Assembly: GCA_017311185.1 (NCBI GenBank)
Contig: JAESUZ010000139.1
Coordinates: forward strand, 248,001 to 312,000
Origin: Proteles cristata cristata
Taxonomy: Eukaryota; Chordata; Mammalia; Carnivora; Hyaenidae
Direction of reading: 5' to 3'
Length of the DNA stretch: 64,000 nt
Shown: positions 1 through 11,888 of the stretch, piece by piece
Layout of the letters: each line of letters opens with the position of its first letter
Numbering within the stretch: position 1 is the stretch's first letter
Translations under genes and position numbers: made by a program
The notes under the pieces: model-generated
Seen by the model: the letters and a program-made list of their open reading frames with translations, nothing else
Databases searched by the model: none
Told to the model about the DNA's origin: nothing

Positions 1-139
1 CTGGTCGGGATAGACACTCTTGGAGTTTTAGGGCAACATTAAGGTCGGGGTAGACACACCTGAGGAAAGAGGGAGCTATCCCAGGTCCAGGTTGGGTGTA
101 GTTGATTGTAGGATACATTCCAGAGTTTTGCTTTTTAAA

Positions 140-240
140 TACAGACTGAGGACCAGCAGCACCAATATTTTCAGGCTCTTAGAAATGCAAAGTCTTGGGC
201 TTCACCCCAGACCTCCGGAATCACAGCTGTGATTTAAAAG
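140..240 (+). mobile_element. MER5A-like hAT-Charlie remnant
   Basis: The stretch reads like the half-element motif of MER5A: 'gaccagcagcacc...cttagaaatgcaaa...cttcaccccagacct...gaatcacagctgtgattt'. This is an old nonautonomous DNA transposon, with no target duplication visible. Confidence 0.5.
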
Positions 241-1733
241 ATGGGCTGGATGTGACTGGATAGGGAGGGAGGCTTTTTACAAACTGGAGTCTGAAAGTTA
301 CTGGAGGTAGGAGGTGAATGGGTGGTGAGGCATTCAGCACTACTAGAACATCACTGTAATAATACAGCAGAGATGACAGAAAGCATCCAGATGTGTCTTC
401 ATCTGGAAAAAGAGCGGAACCATTCAAGCTGACCAGTATTGTTTTATATGGTTTCTAAGAATAACGATAATGCCAAGTCATTTTTTTTTTTTAGTTTTAT
501 ATCCAGAAAGAAGGACATTCATTCCATGTGTCTCATGTATCATGAAACTCTGTTGCAGTTATATTAAATAGCTTTTGATCCTCTCTGGAAGTGGAGACCA
601 GTTATGACTTTATTCAAAATACGTAGTTTCTATCCACTTGCATGAAGCTGGACTTAACTTGAAAAAAGCTAGACAGGTCCTACTTGTATTCTGAGAACCA
701 CATTAGGGAATTTTCAAAATGAGTAGCACAGTTATGTCTACAGTGAGTCAAGCAGAACGTACCAGTCTCTGTCCCCAATGGGAACTGGTTCCTCTACTTT
801 CCACTGTCACTTTAGTGAAGGTACAATCGATACAGATGTTGAATCATCTGCTTATGGCCGTGAGTGAGAAATACCAAAGCTGGATGCTTTATCTTCCTTT
901 AAGGAGCTTGCTATGTAAATACAGAGAAGTAGAGGCATCATATTTCTTGTCATAATGAAATCTTCGAGGTGAGAATGAACAAGGCAGACATGACAGATAA
1001 TTAGGAAAACCTGTGTCCTGTACCAGTTTTGCCACTAAATTTGTGGTTTTGGAAACTACCTTAGTTCCCTCAGGTTCCAGTTCTTCTGTTAAAATGCCAA
1101 GTCGGAAGTGGGTGGACTTTTAGGTCTTTTCCTGTTCAGGCTCCCCAGCCTGCGAGAAATGGCAGATCAGGTGGTGGAGCGATGGGCGAGAAGGGTAGCC
1201 GGATGGACCAGACGGAGGAAGAGGCTGGCTGTGCAGAAGAAAGCCTGTCTATCTCACAAAGGTTTTCTCAATGAGTTGATCTTTTTCTTTTTTCTTTATA
1301 AGGTGACTTGCTATTTGCATTACTAATTGCCTGCTTTCAAGGTTAATGGACATTTCAATTTCAAATGGTTCTAAAAGCTTTTCTGAATTGGGGAAGGGCT
1401 TGTCTGGCCGTTGGCAAGTCCGGCTGCTGTTGGTCCCTGCCTGTCCCTGTCCTCACAATCAAGCTCCCCTTTAGCCCTCTTTCTACATTAATCAAGCGAG
1501 ATTAAAGAGAAAGATGATAGCCAACGAGTCTGGCTGATTCCCAGGCTCAGCCTTCCAGAATGGGTTACAGGCTCAAACTCTGAGGGTCCAGTCCTTAGTT
1601 TTATGGGTCTGTAGTTGGTCAAGTTTTCAGGTGAGGGCATATGTTAAAACATTTAAAATAGGTATTGTTCCCTAAGAACCTTCTACATTTTCACTCAGCT
1701 TTTTTTTTTTTGGCAATATCAGAAATAGATGTT
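241..1733. other. Intronic sequence without recognised features
   Basis: Only short A/T homopolymer runs (for example T12 at about 481) were seen. Short open frames at 719-955 and 1108-1326 show no domain or motif. Confidence 0.5.
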
Positions 1734-2250
1734 CCATTAACAGCTAACATTTATTGGATCCTTATTCCTTGTCATACACTATCGTTGCGGAATCTGGTCT
1801 GGATCACCTGGTGGAAAAGCAAAGCGGCACTCGGAGATCTTGGCAGGGAGGAGGTTTATTTTACACCTGTGGGCTCAGAGGAGATTATTCTCCAGAGGTC
1901 TGGGCCCAGAGCATCAGCAGAGAGAATAATTTATAGCCTGTTACTTCCGCGTTCCTCATTAATGCCTGTGACAAGCAGGGTAGGAAGAAAAGCCTGGAAA
2001 GGGGAGCCTGTGATCAGGGACAGGTATTTCCTAATCAGTCCTATCAGCCATCTTATAACAGATTGTTCCCTATCACAATAAAGCATTCTCTCTATATATA
2101 GATATGTATTGTATTACTGAATTGGTACAACATTGTGAATGTTGTTATGTCCATTCTACAGGTGAAAAAACAGAGACTCAAAGAGAGTTATTGGTAGGTA
2201 ACACACAGGGAAGTACATGGCAAGGTCAGATCCAGTTCTTCCTAGTGTAA
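1734..2250 (-). mobile_element. MIR SINE, split by a later insertion
   Basis: The left piece (about 1734-1790, 'aacatttattggatcctta') and right piece (about 2105-2245, 'cattctacaggtgaaaaaac' and 'agactcaaagagag') are two parts of one reverse-orientation MIR. The 270-290 bp between them is unrelated and LTR-like (see next entry). Confidence 0.6.
1791..2084 (-). mobile_element. LTR-like insertion (possible solo LTR) inside a MIR
   Basis: Read on the minus strand, the segment has an LTR-like order. A promoter-like CTATAAATTA (complement of about 1928-1937) is followed about 70 bp later by AAAATAAAC (polyadenylation-signal-like, complement of about 1856-1864), then a short C/T-rich U5-like tail ending near the MIR junction. 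No perfect 4-6 bp target duplication could be fixed, so exact ends are uncertain. No internal retroviral genes are present. Family unknown. Confidence 0.45.
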
Positions 2251-2258
2251 AGCCTCCT

Positions 2259-2332
2259 TTTTGGTTTTGGTTTGGTTTGGTTTGGTTTCTTTGGGTTTTT
2301 TGGTTTTGTTTTGTTTTGTTTTGTTTGTTTTG
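2259..2332 (+). repeat. (TTTGG)n/(TTTTG)n simple repeat
   Basis: Repeated TTTGG units run into TTTTG units. The short open frame starting at 2272 is just a translation of this repeat. Confidence 0.9.
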
Positions 2333-4887
2333 GGTGGGGGCACCACACGAACCTGATGTTTTTTTCTAGAAAAGGTCTGACTTTGAGCAGTCATCCTTTA
2401 ATGGTGATAGCCACCTTCTTATGTCTACTTTGCACTCTTAACTTTAGATATCCTGATATAACTTTTTCTTAATCTTGTTGCATTACTAACTCAGTTTGCT
2501 TATACTCTGCTAAATATTCCTGGATTCTCTTTTTCCTCTGCTCGATACAGGTTGACTCACCTTCTTTGTATTAAACAGCCCTGTTTCTGTTAATTTTACT
2601 TGCTTGGTTCTGCTCATGTCATGGTTATGTCCTCCAGTCATTCGGAATTCTGCGGGGTGAGCAGAGCAGTGTTCTGATTGCTCCTTCAAGTCCTGAAACA
2701 TCAGAGTGGCCCAAGGAATCCTACGGCTCTGGGGACTCCCGCAGCCATCCCAGGAGCTAGCTGGCTCTAAGCATGGGGCAGCTCCTCACTTGGCCGGGCT
2801 CGCTGGCAGTGGAGAAATGGGGCTGAATTTCAGCACATACCTGCAGTGCAGTCTGGCTTCTGTGCCCGGGAAGACGAGGTGGTGCGGTGTCCATCTGGAC
2901 TCAGTGATCACCTTCTGGGAGGCCAAAACCTGAATTAGATTGTCATGGCTGAACAGAAAAGGGCATTTGTGTATTCTGAGACTTGGCGAACAGAGAAGCG
3001 CTTGCCAATATTTCGTGGAGATTTATCTTTCCACTCTGTGGCTACCATTATTTATTTTTAGCCTCATTTCTTCTGATTACAGAACGGTCTTGAACAGCTT
3101 TGTGATAACTCTACCAGACAGTTGTAGAGGGATTTCTTACTGGGAGCTGTACTGGTGGGGAAATATTTTATTTTCTTGGAGGTCTTAATCTTTGTGACCT
3201 CTTGGGTCTGGGAGGGGGCAGTGTCCTGATGATGTCCAGTAATGTTTGTATTGGTGATTACTCATCCTAGTACAGTATTTAATTTAGTAGAGAGGTATCT
3301 TTGCAGGTACAGTGAAATGGACCTGCTGGTATAGAAACACTTAGTGGCCTGTTGTCATAGAAACAAGGTGGGGGGTCCTTACTCAGGAACGCAGAAGTGT
3401 GGAAGCTACTCTATTTTTCTTTGCTTTAGCTTTTTCCCCGCTTGCATTAAGGAGTTGGAGACACAGATTTCAAAGGAATTAAAAATGTGTCCCCCTCCAT
3501 TTTTATCTCCTAAAATGTCTGATGGTAACAGAGGAACTTCCTGATTTTGTCCAGATGCTGAGGCAGGATTTGAAGAGCCCCGTTGGAACATACCATTCAA
3601 ATAAGGGGCCACGCCATGGAGAAAGCTGGGCCCGAGAGGGCCTATCCAACCTGTATTTAGTGCGGAGGCTTTGTTACTGGAGCCCTTTGGGGATTGGCAA
3701 GGAGTAGGTTCGATCAAGGAAGTGTAAGCATGAGAAGAGTGGGAGAAAAACCAAAAACCACATTTCAGGAGGTTCTTAGTGCTCAGTTCGTTGGGTTTGG
3801 AAAGGAGGGAAGTTCCTGAACACGTGTCTGGCTAGAGGGTAAGTGTGGCCTGAGATTTTCTTGAGAACCGAAGATTTGTGAGCTGCGTAACTTTATCCAA
3901 AATATTCAGGTCTGCATTGGGATTCGTTTGAATTGCGGACATCACAAATGCACACATGTGACAGGTAAGACTAATTTCCCCAGGCCGCAGCCCTTTGTGC
4001 ATGCATAATATCGGTAACAGTCCAAATTGCATTGGTTCTTGCTTCCTCCTGCTCATTCGAGACCACCGTCCCCCACAAAGCCATCATCTGCAGGTGTGCC
4101 GGGGCAGGGGGGTTCTCAGGAAGGTATGTTACAGGGTTCCCAAACAGTTCTGGTGCTCTGTTAGCTGGGAGTGGCTGCCATTTTCTGTGGCTTCCCTGTT
4201 TCTCTCTTGGCCCCACTGCCATTTCCTCTTGTTCTCTTTACACGGCTGGATGTTTGAGTTGAGTTCCCTCACCTGTGCCTTGCACCATAGCCTCTCTCAG
4301 GCCCTGCCGTCTACTCCCATTGAGGCAACAGTCTCCCACTAAGCTCCTGCCTTGCCTCGTGTGCACTGGTGCCTGCATAACGCCTTCCATAAGAGCTTGC
4401 ACACAGTCTATGGCGAAGCATGTGGAAGAAAGATTCTTTCACCCCTTATGTTACACACCATCACCAAAGCTGGATGCTCGTGACATATTTCTTCCAAAGG
4501 CTCTAATGAAACCGTTTTTCACTTTTGACTTCCATGTCCTCCTTCCTTATTCCCTGAGGACGCATACAGGTCAGGCTGGGAGAGAGAGGGTCAAGTGATA
4601 GCTCTCAAGGTGGGGTCTAAGCCCCTCTTCCCATCCTCTGACTACTGCTTTGTTAATAGAGTGCATGTTTGATTCCTCCTTTCCTTAGGCTTCCCCAGCC
4701 TGCTTCTTCATTTCTCACGAAGATAGAGCTCTACAGAGCCCACCCCTCCAGTTTCTGAGGCGTGCCCAGACACTGGAAATGATAGTCCTGGCTCAGTTGG
4801 GACATGACTCTCTTCATTGGTCCCAGGCCAATGGCTGCCATTTAGGAGGCGAGAGACCCTTCTTCCCTCAGTTGCGGTAGCACCTGA
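2333..4887. other. Intronic sequence without recognised features
   Basis: Unique-looking sequence. Overlapping short open frames on both strands (3400-4600) have no recognisable domains and are judged to be chance. Confidence 0.45.
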
Positions 4888-5075
4888 GGCTTATTGACAA
4901 GAGCACCAGACACGAAGTCAGGATGCACATTCTAACCGTAGCCCCAAAGACTACCGACTCTATAGCCTTGGGCAAGCCCATTAGTATCTCTGGCCTTCAG
5001 TTCCTCACCTGTATATTTGAGTGAAAAATCGCTGCCTCACAAGGCTGCTAGGAAAATGGCAGATCTGATAGAATG
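4888..5075 (+). mobile_element. MIR SINE
   Basis: Sense MIR core: 'ccttgggcaagccc', then 'ttcagttcctcacctgt' and 'gaaaaatcgctgcctcacaaggctg'. Diverged. Confidence 0.65.
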
Positions 5076-6763
5076 GCATTCTTGCAGTTAACTCAGAAGT
5101 TGAAAAAATTTTTAAAAAGTTATGCGCACCCAAATCAGAATTAGAGCCTAGTACTGTCCGTGGTACAATCCGGTGGTTCTTTTTGTCATTTAAAGTTTCG
5201 TGAATCTTTCACAAGAGGTAGAATGTTACTCTGTTGTCATGAACAGATTCCACATAAGTCCCCTCAGTTGTCTCTGCACTGCCATTGTTTTCTATAGCTA
5301 TTCTATGGTGACCTGCGCCAAAATAAGTAAGTCCCGTGCAGAGGGCTCCCCTGAGCCGCCTTCTTTCCCCGATGGGGGGCCTGGCTCGGACCCCGGTGTC
5401 CCTTTGCACCTCCTGCTTTGTGTCTGGGGCAGAGCTCCAGCCATGTCACTATGGCTCCAGCTTCAGGCCCCTGGCCTTGCCCTGCCTTACACTCCTGGCC
5501 CTACTCTCTGGTTCCTATTGCGGCCCTGGTGTTGCACAAGCTAAACCACCTACCTTAGGTCTACTTCTAGCACTGGATCGGGTCCTAAGAATGGTCCTAA
5601 TTTTGCAATAACAGCTTCAGCAACAGGAGTGGGAATCTTCTCTACGTTTGAGGTTCCTACTACATACTTTGTAAGATCACTGCCCATGGGGCTGCCCACC
5701 GCCCAGTGCACCGCCGCCACTCCACCAATCCCCCCTGCACCCCAAAAGACAGAAATGATCTGCCACAGAGCGTTCATGGGAGATGCCTATTATAAAACGT
5801 AATTACCCTGCAAGTTATGGAAAGCATAATGAGAGGCCTCTGTGGGCCTGTTGGTGCTGTCTTCAGCTATTTGGATCTCTCAAAAGGAGGAACAGAAACA
5901 TTTGCATCTGGCTCAGGTGGGACGTATGATTAGGGAGCAGTGAAAAAAAATTAAGGTCTTTTTTTTCTTTTTAAAAATGAATTTGTGTATTTAAGGAAGA
6001 ACGGAGATAATGAGCTCAGATGATTCAGATCAGAAGGGCTTGGGGATGAGGGGGGCAGGGAAGCCTGGGGGGCCAGGACTAGAGGAGGCAGGAGGGCATG
6101 GGAGGGGTAAAGGTTGGTACAGAAGATTGGGTGCTTCTAAGGAGCCAGGCCTCCCTGCAGGGATACTGTATGAGGGACCGAAGGATTTGCGGCCTGAAGA
6201 TGAGAGAGGTTTACTCCGACGGACTGTGTCTGTGATGGACAGGCAGAAAAGAGCCCAGCAAAGCTGAGGATAGATTTTGTACCCAGAGTGGATAGTGTTT
6301 TGCATCCCCTAGTTTCATACGGGCTCAGAAGTTTGAACGCTGGGCAGACATCATCCCCAGCTGATACCTCGGGTATCAGGTATAGCAGGTGCTGTGTGCA
6401 GAAAGTGCCGATGATGCGTTCATGCGTTAAACTCATGCCGGGCTTAGCAAACTAACACGAAACTCTATTTCTGGTTTGCTTCACCTCTATGATCACGTAT
6501 GTTCTGGGGCCCTTCTGCATTTTAGTAAAGACCAGTAAAAAACATGCACGTAAGTGGTTGCATTAGGAGCGCTGTGGCCTGAAGGGGGAGGGAGTCCTGC
6601 TGGAAGGGGGAAAGTTGCTTCTTGCAGCCACGGCTTCCCCAAGCACCACCGTGATCTCTCGCCCCAGTTTTTCTCCTGGGTGAACGGCAATAGCAGGTCA
6701 ATTCCGGCAGGTACCAGTGGTAACAGGAAATGCTGAAAGACATCCTATTTAATTAGGTAAAAT
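5076..6763. other. Intronic sequence without recognised features
   Basis: Includes a 75-codon minus-strand open frame (5550-5777) with a hydrophobic start. It weakly resembles V-ATPase subunit e around ISVFWG, but not enough to call a pseudogene. Confidence 0.4.
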
Positions 6764-6975
6764 AGTAGCTAACACTGATGGAGCGTTTGTTTGTTGTACT
6801 CATTGCCTTGCCAAATTCTAAGGCCTAGCCCGGAATTGCTTCCTCCTTCCCACGGTCCTTGGACACGGGCCCCATTATTAGCACCTGTTTACGGCTGAGG
6901 TCAGACAATTGCTCTGAATATTCAGAGCCACTAGGAAGCTGAGCTTGGGCTGACACTCAGGTGTAACAGCAAGGT
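6764..6975 (-). mobile_element. MIR SINE
   Basis: Reverse-orientation MIR: 'tagctaacactgatggagcg' at the start, 'ccattattagcacctgttta' in the middle, then a diverged 'tcagacaattgctct'. Confidence 0.55.
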
Positions 6976-8786
6976 ATTTGCCACCAAAATAGTCTTCATT
7001 TTGGGGTCTCTTGAGGTGTGAGAAGGACTGGCCAATGGGACTCAAAGAAGTGGGCCATCCTGAGCTATAGCACCCTTTATTCCCACTCAACTACTGTAAG
7101 CTTAAGCTGTCGTCCAAAATCTTTCTGTTGCGACAGAGAAGGCATGCACGTTTAGTTTAATAGTAACATCCCTTTGCAGTTATTGCCACTTAAGATCTCA
7201 GTTGGTGACAGGATATCATTATTGCACTGTTGTTAGTGGTTTATCATTCTGCTACCCTGGCGTGGGTCCTATAGAAGCTGTTGTTGAATCTAAGAGTTTA
7301 TAACCTCCGGCATGCAGGGCTATGGATAAAACACTATTTGACTGTTTTAAAAACATTCTCTCTTGTTTAATGAGGTTTTTAAGTGTACATAGAGAAAAAA
7401 AATCAAGACTCTTTAAGAAGCCTTTGGCAAGAAGCTCTAGAGGTTTAGCTGGGGCTGACTTGAAATGCAGAGATGGGCTATTAATCAGATGGTCAGCAAA
7501 TTAAGTGAGTTCGACATTTGCAAGAGGTTTATTGCTCTATCACCAGTTTTGCCTTCCAATTGCTTCGAGGCAGTTTATGCAGAAGGCTGATGGTCAGGGC
7601 CAAGGATGGCCTCCCTTGGAGAAAAAAGAAATGGTTTCTCCTGGCAGCAGAGGTAGTTCCAGCAGAACTTTTTTGAGTTCAAAAGCAAAAGTTTGGGCTG
7701 CAACTATTAATACCTTCCCTCAGATAAACAGCCTTCCTGGCTGGGAGAGGGTTCAACTCCCATGGGCAGCATCAATAGAGAGAAATTAGAGGCTCCTCAA
7801 AGAAGGGAAACCAAAGTTTATATAAGAGGCAGATGAAACAGTGTTCCCAGTGGCACCAGGTGATTTCTGTGTCTAAGTAGCTGAAAGATCTTCTAGAAAT
7901 CCCTTGATTTTTTCATCCCTTGATGAACTCATTTTTAAAATGAAGGTGTTGGAGTAGAAGACCTCCAAGACTCCCTTAAGAGCAAAAATTCTATGGTTCT
8001 AGCAAATTCTTGGCAAGAGTTGAGTGTAATGATAAGGTCTTTATAAGATTTTTATATTGTATCTTTCTATAATTAGTATGTAATGGTTATAATCAGTAGA
8101 AATAAGAGAAATACTATTATTTTAATAGTTATATTTGCTGAAAATAGTACACTTTCACTTAATATTCTGTTGAATGTTGTAGTGGCCTCTCTAATGTTCT
8201 AAGAGCCCAGTTCTGTCTCCTAAACTGAGCATCTTTTCTTAGGAACAAAGTGGAAAGCCTTAGCACACCACCTCGCTCCCTCCGATGTCTCCTGACTTTG
8301 GGAGAAATCTTCCCTCTTCCCACCTCTCTTACCTGGCCTCTCTGCAGCTTCCACACCACCATAGTCATGGCCCAGATGGCACCTTAGATTTTTTTCCTTC
8401 CTTCCATCTCCCTTCGCTCTTAAATGCCAGGGTATTAGTCCTGAAGGGTCTTAAGATTCAAGGGGATTCATGGGCATTCACAGTATGGAATGTGATGCCT
8501 TTGAAGATGAGCTGCTGATCAACCTAGTGAGGGAAATAAAGGCGAGGTCTTTATTCTTAGCTATGTGGGTTCCAGATTTGTGCCAATTGTCTACCGTCCC
8601 CCTTTCTCTTCCATATTGAGGGAATAGAAGGAGGTTTAGCCGCTTATTTACAGAAGCTGCTCCCACCAGCCTGAATCGTGTCTTCAAACATGTTGAGTCT
8701 GTTACATGAGTTAGTTTACAGGCCTTAGGAGAGTAACAGGATACATGAAATCTTTAGATAATTTGCAAACCTTATGAAAGCTCATT

Positions 8787-8790
<4 letters not shown>
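6976..8790. other. Intronic sequence without recognised features
   Basis: No repeat family or coding signal recognised by eye. It is A/T-rich at 8030-8160. Confidence 0.45.

Positions 8791-8792
<2 letters not shown>

Positions 8793-8819
<27 letters not shown>
8793..8819. repeat. (TA)n microsatellite
   Basis: About 13 uninterrupted TA units follow a short TG run. Confidence 0.95.
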
Positions 8820-9358
8820 TTGCCATGCCCCCTGAGATCTCTTTCTAGCTGAATTGGCTATTATTTGTGCTTCATTTCACCTGCATCACCGCCCTTGGGC
8901 AGAGGTGCTTATAATAAGCTGTTCACATTGCATAGTGGGAGGGCACTGGGCAAGAAGCAGAGGGCTCTGTCAAGCTGGCCATGAGGAAGGAACATTTGAA
9001 ATAGAGCAGATGTTTCCAACAGGTAGATACACAGGCCTTGGATTTGAGGACTTCGGTTCTACGTAGGAGCATTCCTGGAAGCCAAGACCCATCTTACCTG
9101 CCGTTATCTCCCTCTCTCCTAGATTGGGTGACATCAAATCTTCACCTTTTCTGATGATACGTGTGAGATAAGCCACGGAATGGCTGAAGAGATCAGGAAA
9201 GCAACTGAAGTTCATCTTCTTTTATGCGGGGGCCTCTCGGAAACTTAAGAAAGTTCTTCCAAATAATAATCAGTGGCTACTTTTCCAGGCCTAAGTTAGG
9301 CCTGACCATGTTCTTCATCCAGTCACTTGTTATGCCTATTTATATAGGTCTTAAGAAA

Positions 9359-9409
9359 CACACACACACACACAGACACACAGACACACACACACACACA
9401 CACACACAC
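9359..9409. repeat. (CA)n microsatellite with CAGA interruptions
   Basis: About 25 CA units with two CAGACA interruptions. Long open frames across it on both strands are repeat translations. Confidence 0.95.
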
Positions 9410-10454
9410 TTCTTACATGAATCTGACTTTGGGGAGGTAGAGGATGAACATAAAAAACAGCAGGAAAGAGCTGTCCATCAAAGGTCCCTCGGGGGAGGTG
9501 GATGACTAACATTTTTTTCCTCTCCTTTGAAGTCTGCATTTGTTGCCTCTCTTTTGTGGAGAGTCTCAAACTGGGAGGACTAAGCGCTCTTGAATAGGCC
9601 CTTTCTCCGCTCCCCCTGCAGCCCCTGCCGCTCTCTGTGGCTGCCCCAACCCACTGTGCCGCTGCATTGATGAAGAAAGAGAACGGACAGCAGGCACAGC
9701 GGCAAAACAAGCCACGCCACTTTCCCTTTCCTCCCCTTCGCGTTCGTAAAAGGACTATTTCTAAGCTTACACGGTTCACCTGGGTTCGTATTCAACGAGG
9801 CTTTTTGCTTTTTGCTTTTCCCATTTCTGGTTCCCCAGGCCCTTCTTTGCCCCTAGCCTCTGGAGACCAATAACCGTAGGCCAGTTGCAAGACTGCTTTC
9901 CTGATAGTGTAAGTGTGGCCACCAGGACTAGGGGGCTCCCTGGGTGACATTTTATGCAATAAAAGGGAGCACAGTTTTGAAAAGCAGGTAAGTTCAGCCA
10001 CGTGGCACTCTTTGCAAGAACAGTACGTAAACTAAGAAAGAATGAGGTTAGCGTGGTCCCGGCATCCGTGGTACATATGTGGTCCCAACAGAATTGCACA
10101 CAACTGGGAACGTGGGACATTTTGTTCATCTGCATGTTAACAGGCTTCCTGGGTGGACTTTCCGTGACATTTGAATAAAAGGAAGCCAGAAATGCTTTTA
10201 ATTTGGTTTTAGACTTCGTTTCTTCCTCCAGCTTTGGGATCCCGGCTGAAGAGCTCTGGATGATCACAGTAGCAGGAGAAAATGAAATTTACCTGCTGAG
10301 TTTGCTTTAGACACTTGAACTAGAGAAAAAGAAAATGGGCAGAGGCAAAGCTCTCAAGCTCCCCTGGGGAGGACAGTCAGCAGCTGTATTTTCCTGGGTG
10401 GCCAAAAAATTAACATAAAATTGGGGGATTCAAAATATCTGATGCATGATCTTG
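9410..10454. other. Intronic sequence without recognised features
   Basis: A 163-codon minus-strand open frame lies at 9776-10267. It shows no domain, low-complexity domain-like pattern or homology I recognise. Confidence 0.4.
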
Positions 10455-10795
10455 TACTTCTGATGTTTCTGTGGCTTTGGGCAAGTCATTTAATTACTTT
10501 GTACTTTAGCTTCATTGATTACGGTAAATATGGGAAGTTCAAATGAAAACATGGTGTGGCACACTGTATCTGTTAGAGTCCCTGATTCACGTTTTAGCTG
10601 GGTCTCTTAGTTGATACTTGACACGGGACTGATTTGGCTCAACCTTTTGAATTTCAGTTTGCTCATCTAGAACATGGGTATTAGTAGTAATAGCAGCTAT
10701 GCCGTAGGATTGATGTCATGATTAAGAGAATGCACATAGAGGACCTTAACACAATGCTAGCTCATACTGTATACTTAATAAATATTATACTGTTG
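10455..10795 (+). mobile_element. MIR-type SINE fragments
   Basis: Two sense MIR-like segments. The first has 'ctttgggcaagtcatttaat'. The second has 'gctcatctagaacatgggta' and 'taataaatattata' at its 3' end. Confidence 0.55.
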
Positions 10796-10849
10796 GTGGT
10801 GGTGGTGCTATTATTATATCATTTTTATTACATAACGATGTATTGGGGG

Positions 10850-11170
10850 ATTAGGATTGCTTTTCAAAGTGGGTGGCTCTGAGTGGGATTTTGATTGGTG
10901 GGAAATTGCAAGAGTCTGAAGCTAGTTGGGCAGAAATATGCAAGTGGGAATGTAGAAGACAGGTCGGTGAACGGCAGTGGAGGCAGACTGGTGTGGCTGG
11001 GACAGAAGGTATGTGGGGGCTGTGTTGTGAGATCAGACTGGAAAGGGGTGTTGGGGTGAAAATGTGAGGGGTGTGATTGGCCATCTGGTTAATTCGCACT
11101 TTATTCTGTTCCGTGCATGATGTGAAAGGTTTAAACTTTTTGAGAAGGGGAGTGACATGATCACACATGT
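10850..11170 (+). mobile_element. L2-like LINE fragment
   Basis: Resembles the L2-family internal stretch, with 'gagaaggggagtgacatgat' near its end. Assigned by memory of the consensus. Confidence 0.45.
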
Positions 11171-11465
11171 TGCATGGTGATGACACTTACATATATTATA
11201 CAGATGGGGTTAGAATAAGGATAGATTCTAGGGGGCCAGCTAGGGACTGATCTTCATAGAAAAATTGAGAAATAAATAAGGACTTAAGGTATGGTGAGTA
11301 GTGGGAAAAGAGAAAAGACGCATTTAGACAGAAGTTATTATTGAATTAATGATAAGGAATCTTTTCGCTTTTTCTTTTGTGTTAAATTATGAGAAACTAA
11401 AATAGAGCACAAACACTTAAAAACAGCATCAGTCATAAAGAACATAAAAGCCACATTGAGTGAGG

Positions 11466-11850
11466 TATGTCAGTTTGCTATGGTTGTGTAATACACTATC
11501 CAAAACTTATTGGTTTAAAACAGCACTTCTTTGCTATTTCTCAAGAGCCTACGACTCAGCTGGATAGTTCTTCTGGTCTCAGCTCCACTCACACATGTAG
11601 GCTTCAGGTTGGGCTGAGTTCTCTCCTGCCTCAGTGTCAGCTGGATACAGGCTGGACTACAATGACCTTGGCTGGGACAGCTGGGCTCTTCAGCACAGAG
11701 TTTCTCATCCTCCGTCAGGCTGGCCCAGGCTGATTCTCAAACCACAGCAGGCTTCCAAGAAAGAAAGCAAAACATGCCAAGCCTCTTGAGGTTAAAGTTT
11801 AGAACTAGCACCGTGACACTTCTTTTACATCATACTGACCAAATGAGTCA
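11466..11850. mobile_element. Old mammalian interspersed repeat, family not assigned
   Basis: The segment has the sequence pattern of a common ancient repeat ('ttggtttaaaacagca', 'gctgggctctt', 'ctcatcctccgtcaggctggcccaggc', then 'gcctcttgaggtt'). I recognise the pattern as repetitive but cannot name the family. Confidence 0.4.
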
Positions 11851-11865
11851 TTAGGCAAGTTCATT

Positions 11866-11888
11866 CGGGGGGTTGGGGGGGTGGGGGA
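11866..11888 (+). repeat. G-rich run (quadruplex-capable)
   Basis: Runs of six, seven and five G's are separated by one or two T's. Confidence 0.7.

Noticed and set aside
9224..9779. Open frames on both strands over the CA repeat (up to 142 codons)
   Set aside because: They are translations of a dinucleotide microsatellite (His-Thr and Val-Cys runs), with no conserved domain.
9776..10267. 163-codon minus-strand open frame
   Set aside because: No recognisable motif, signal peptide or family resemblance. Not supported as a gene in an intronic setting.
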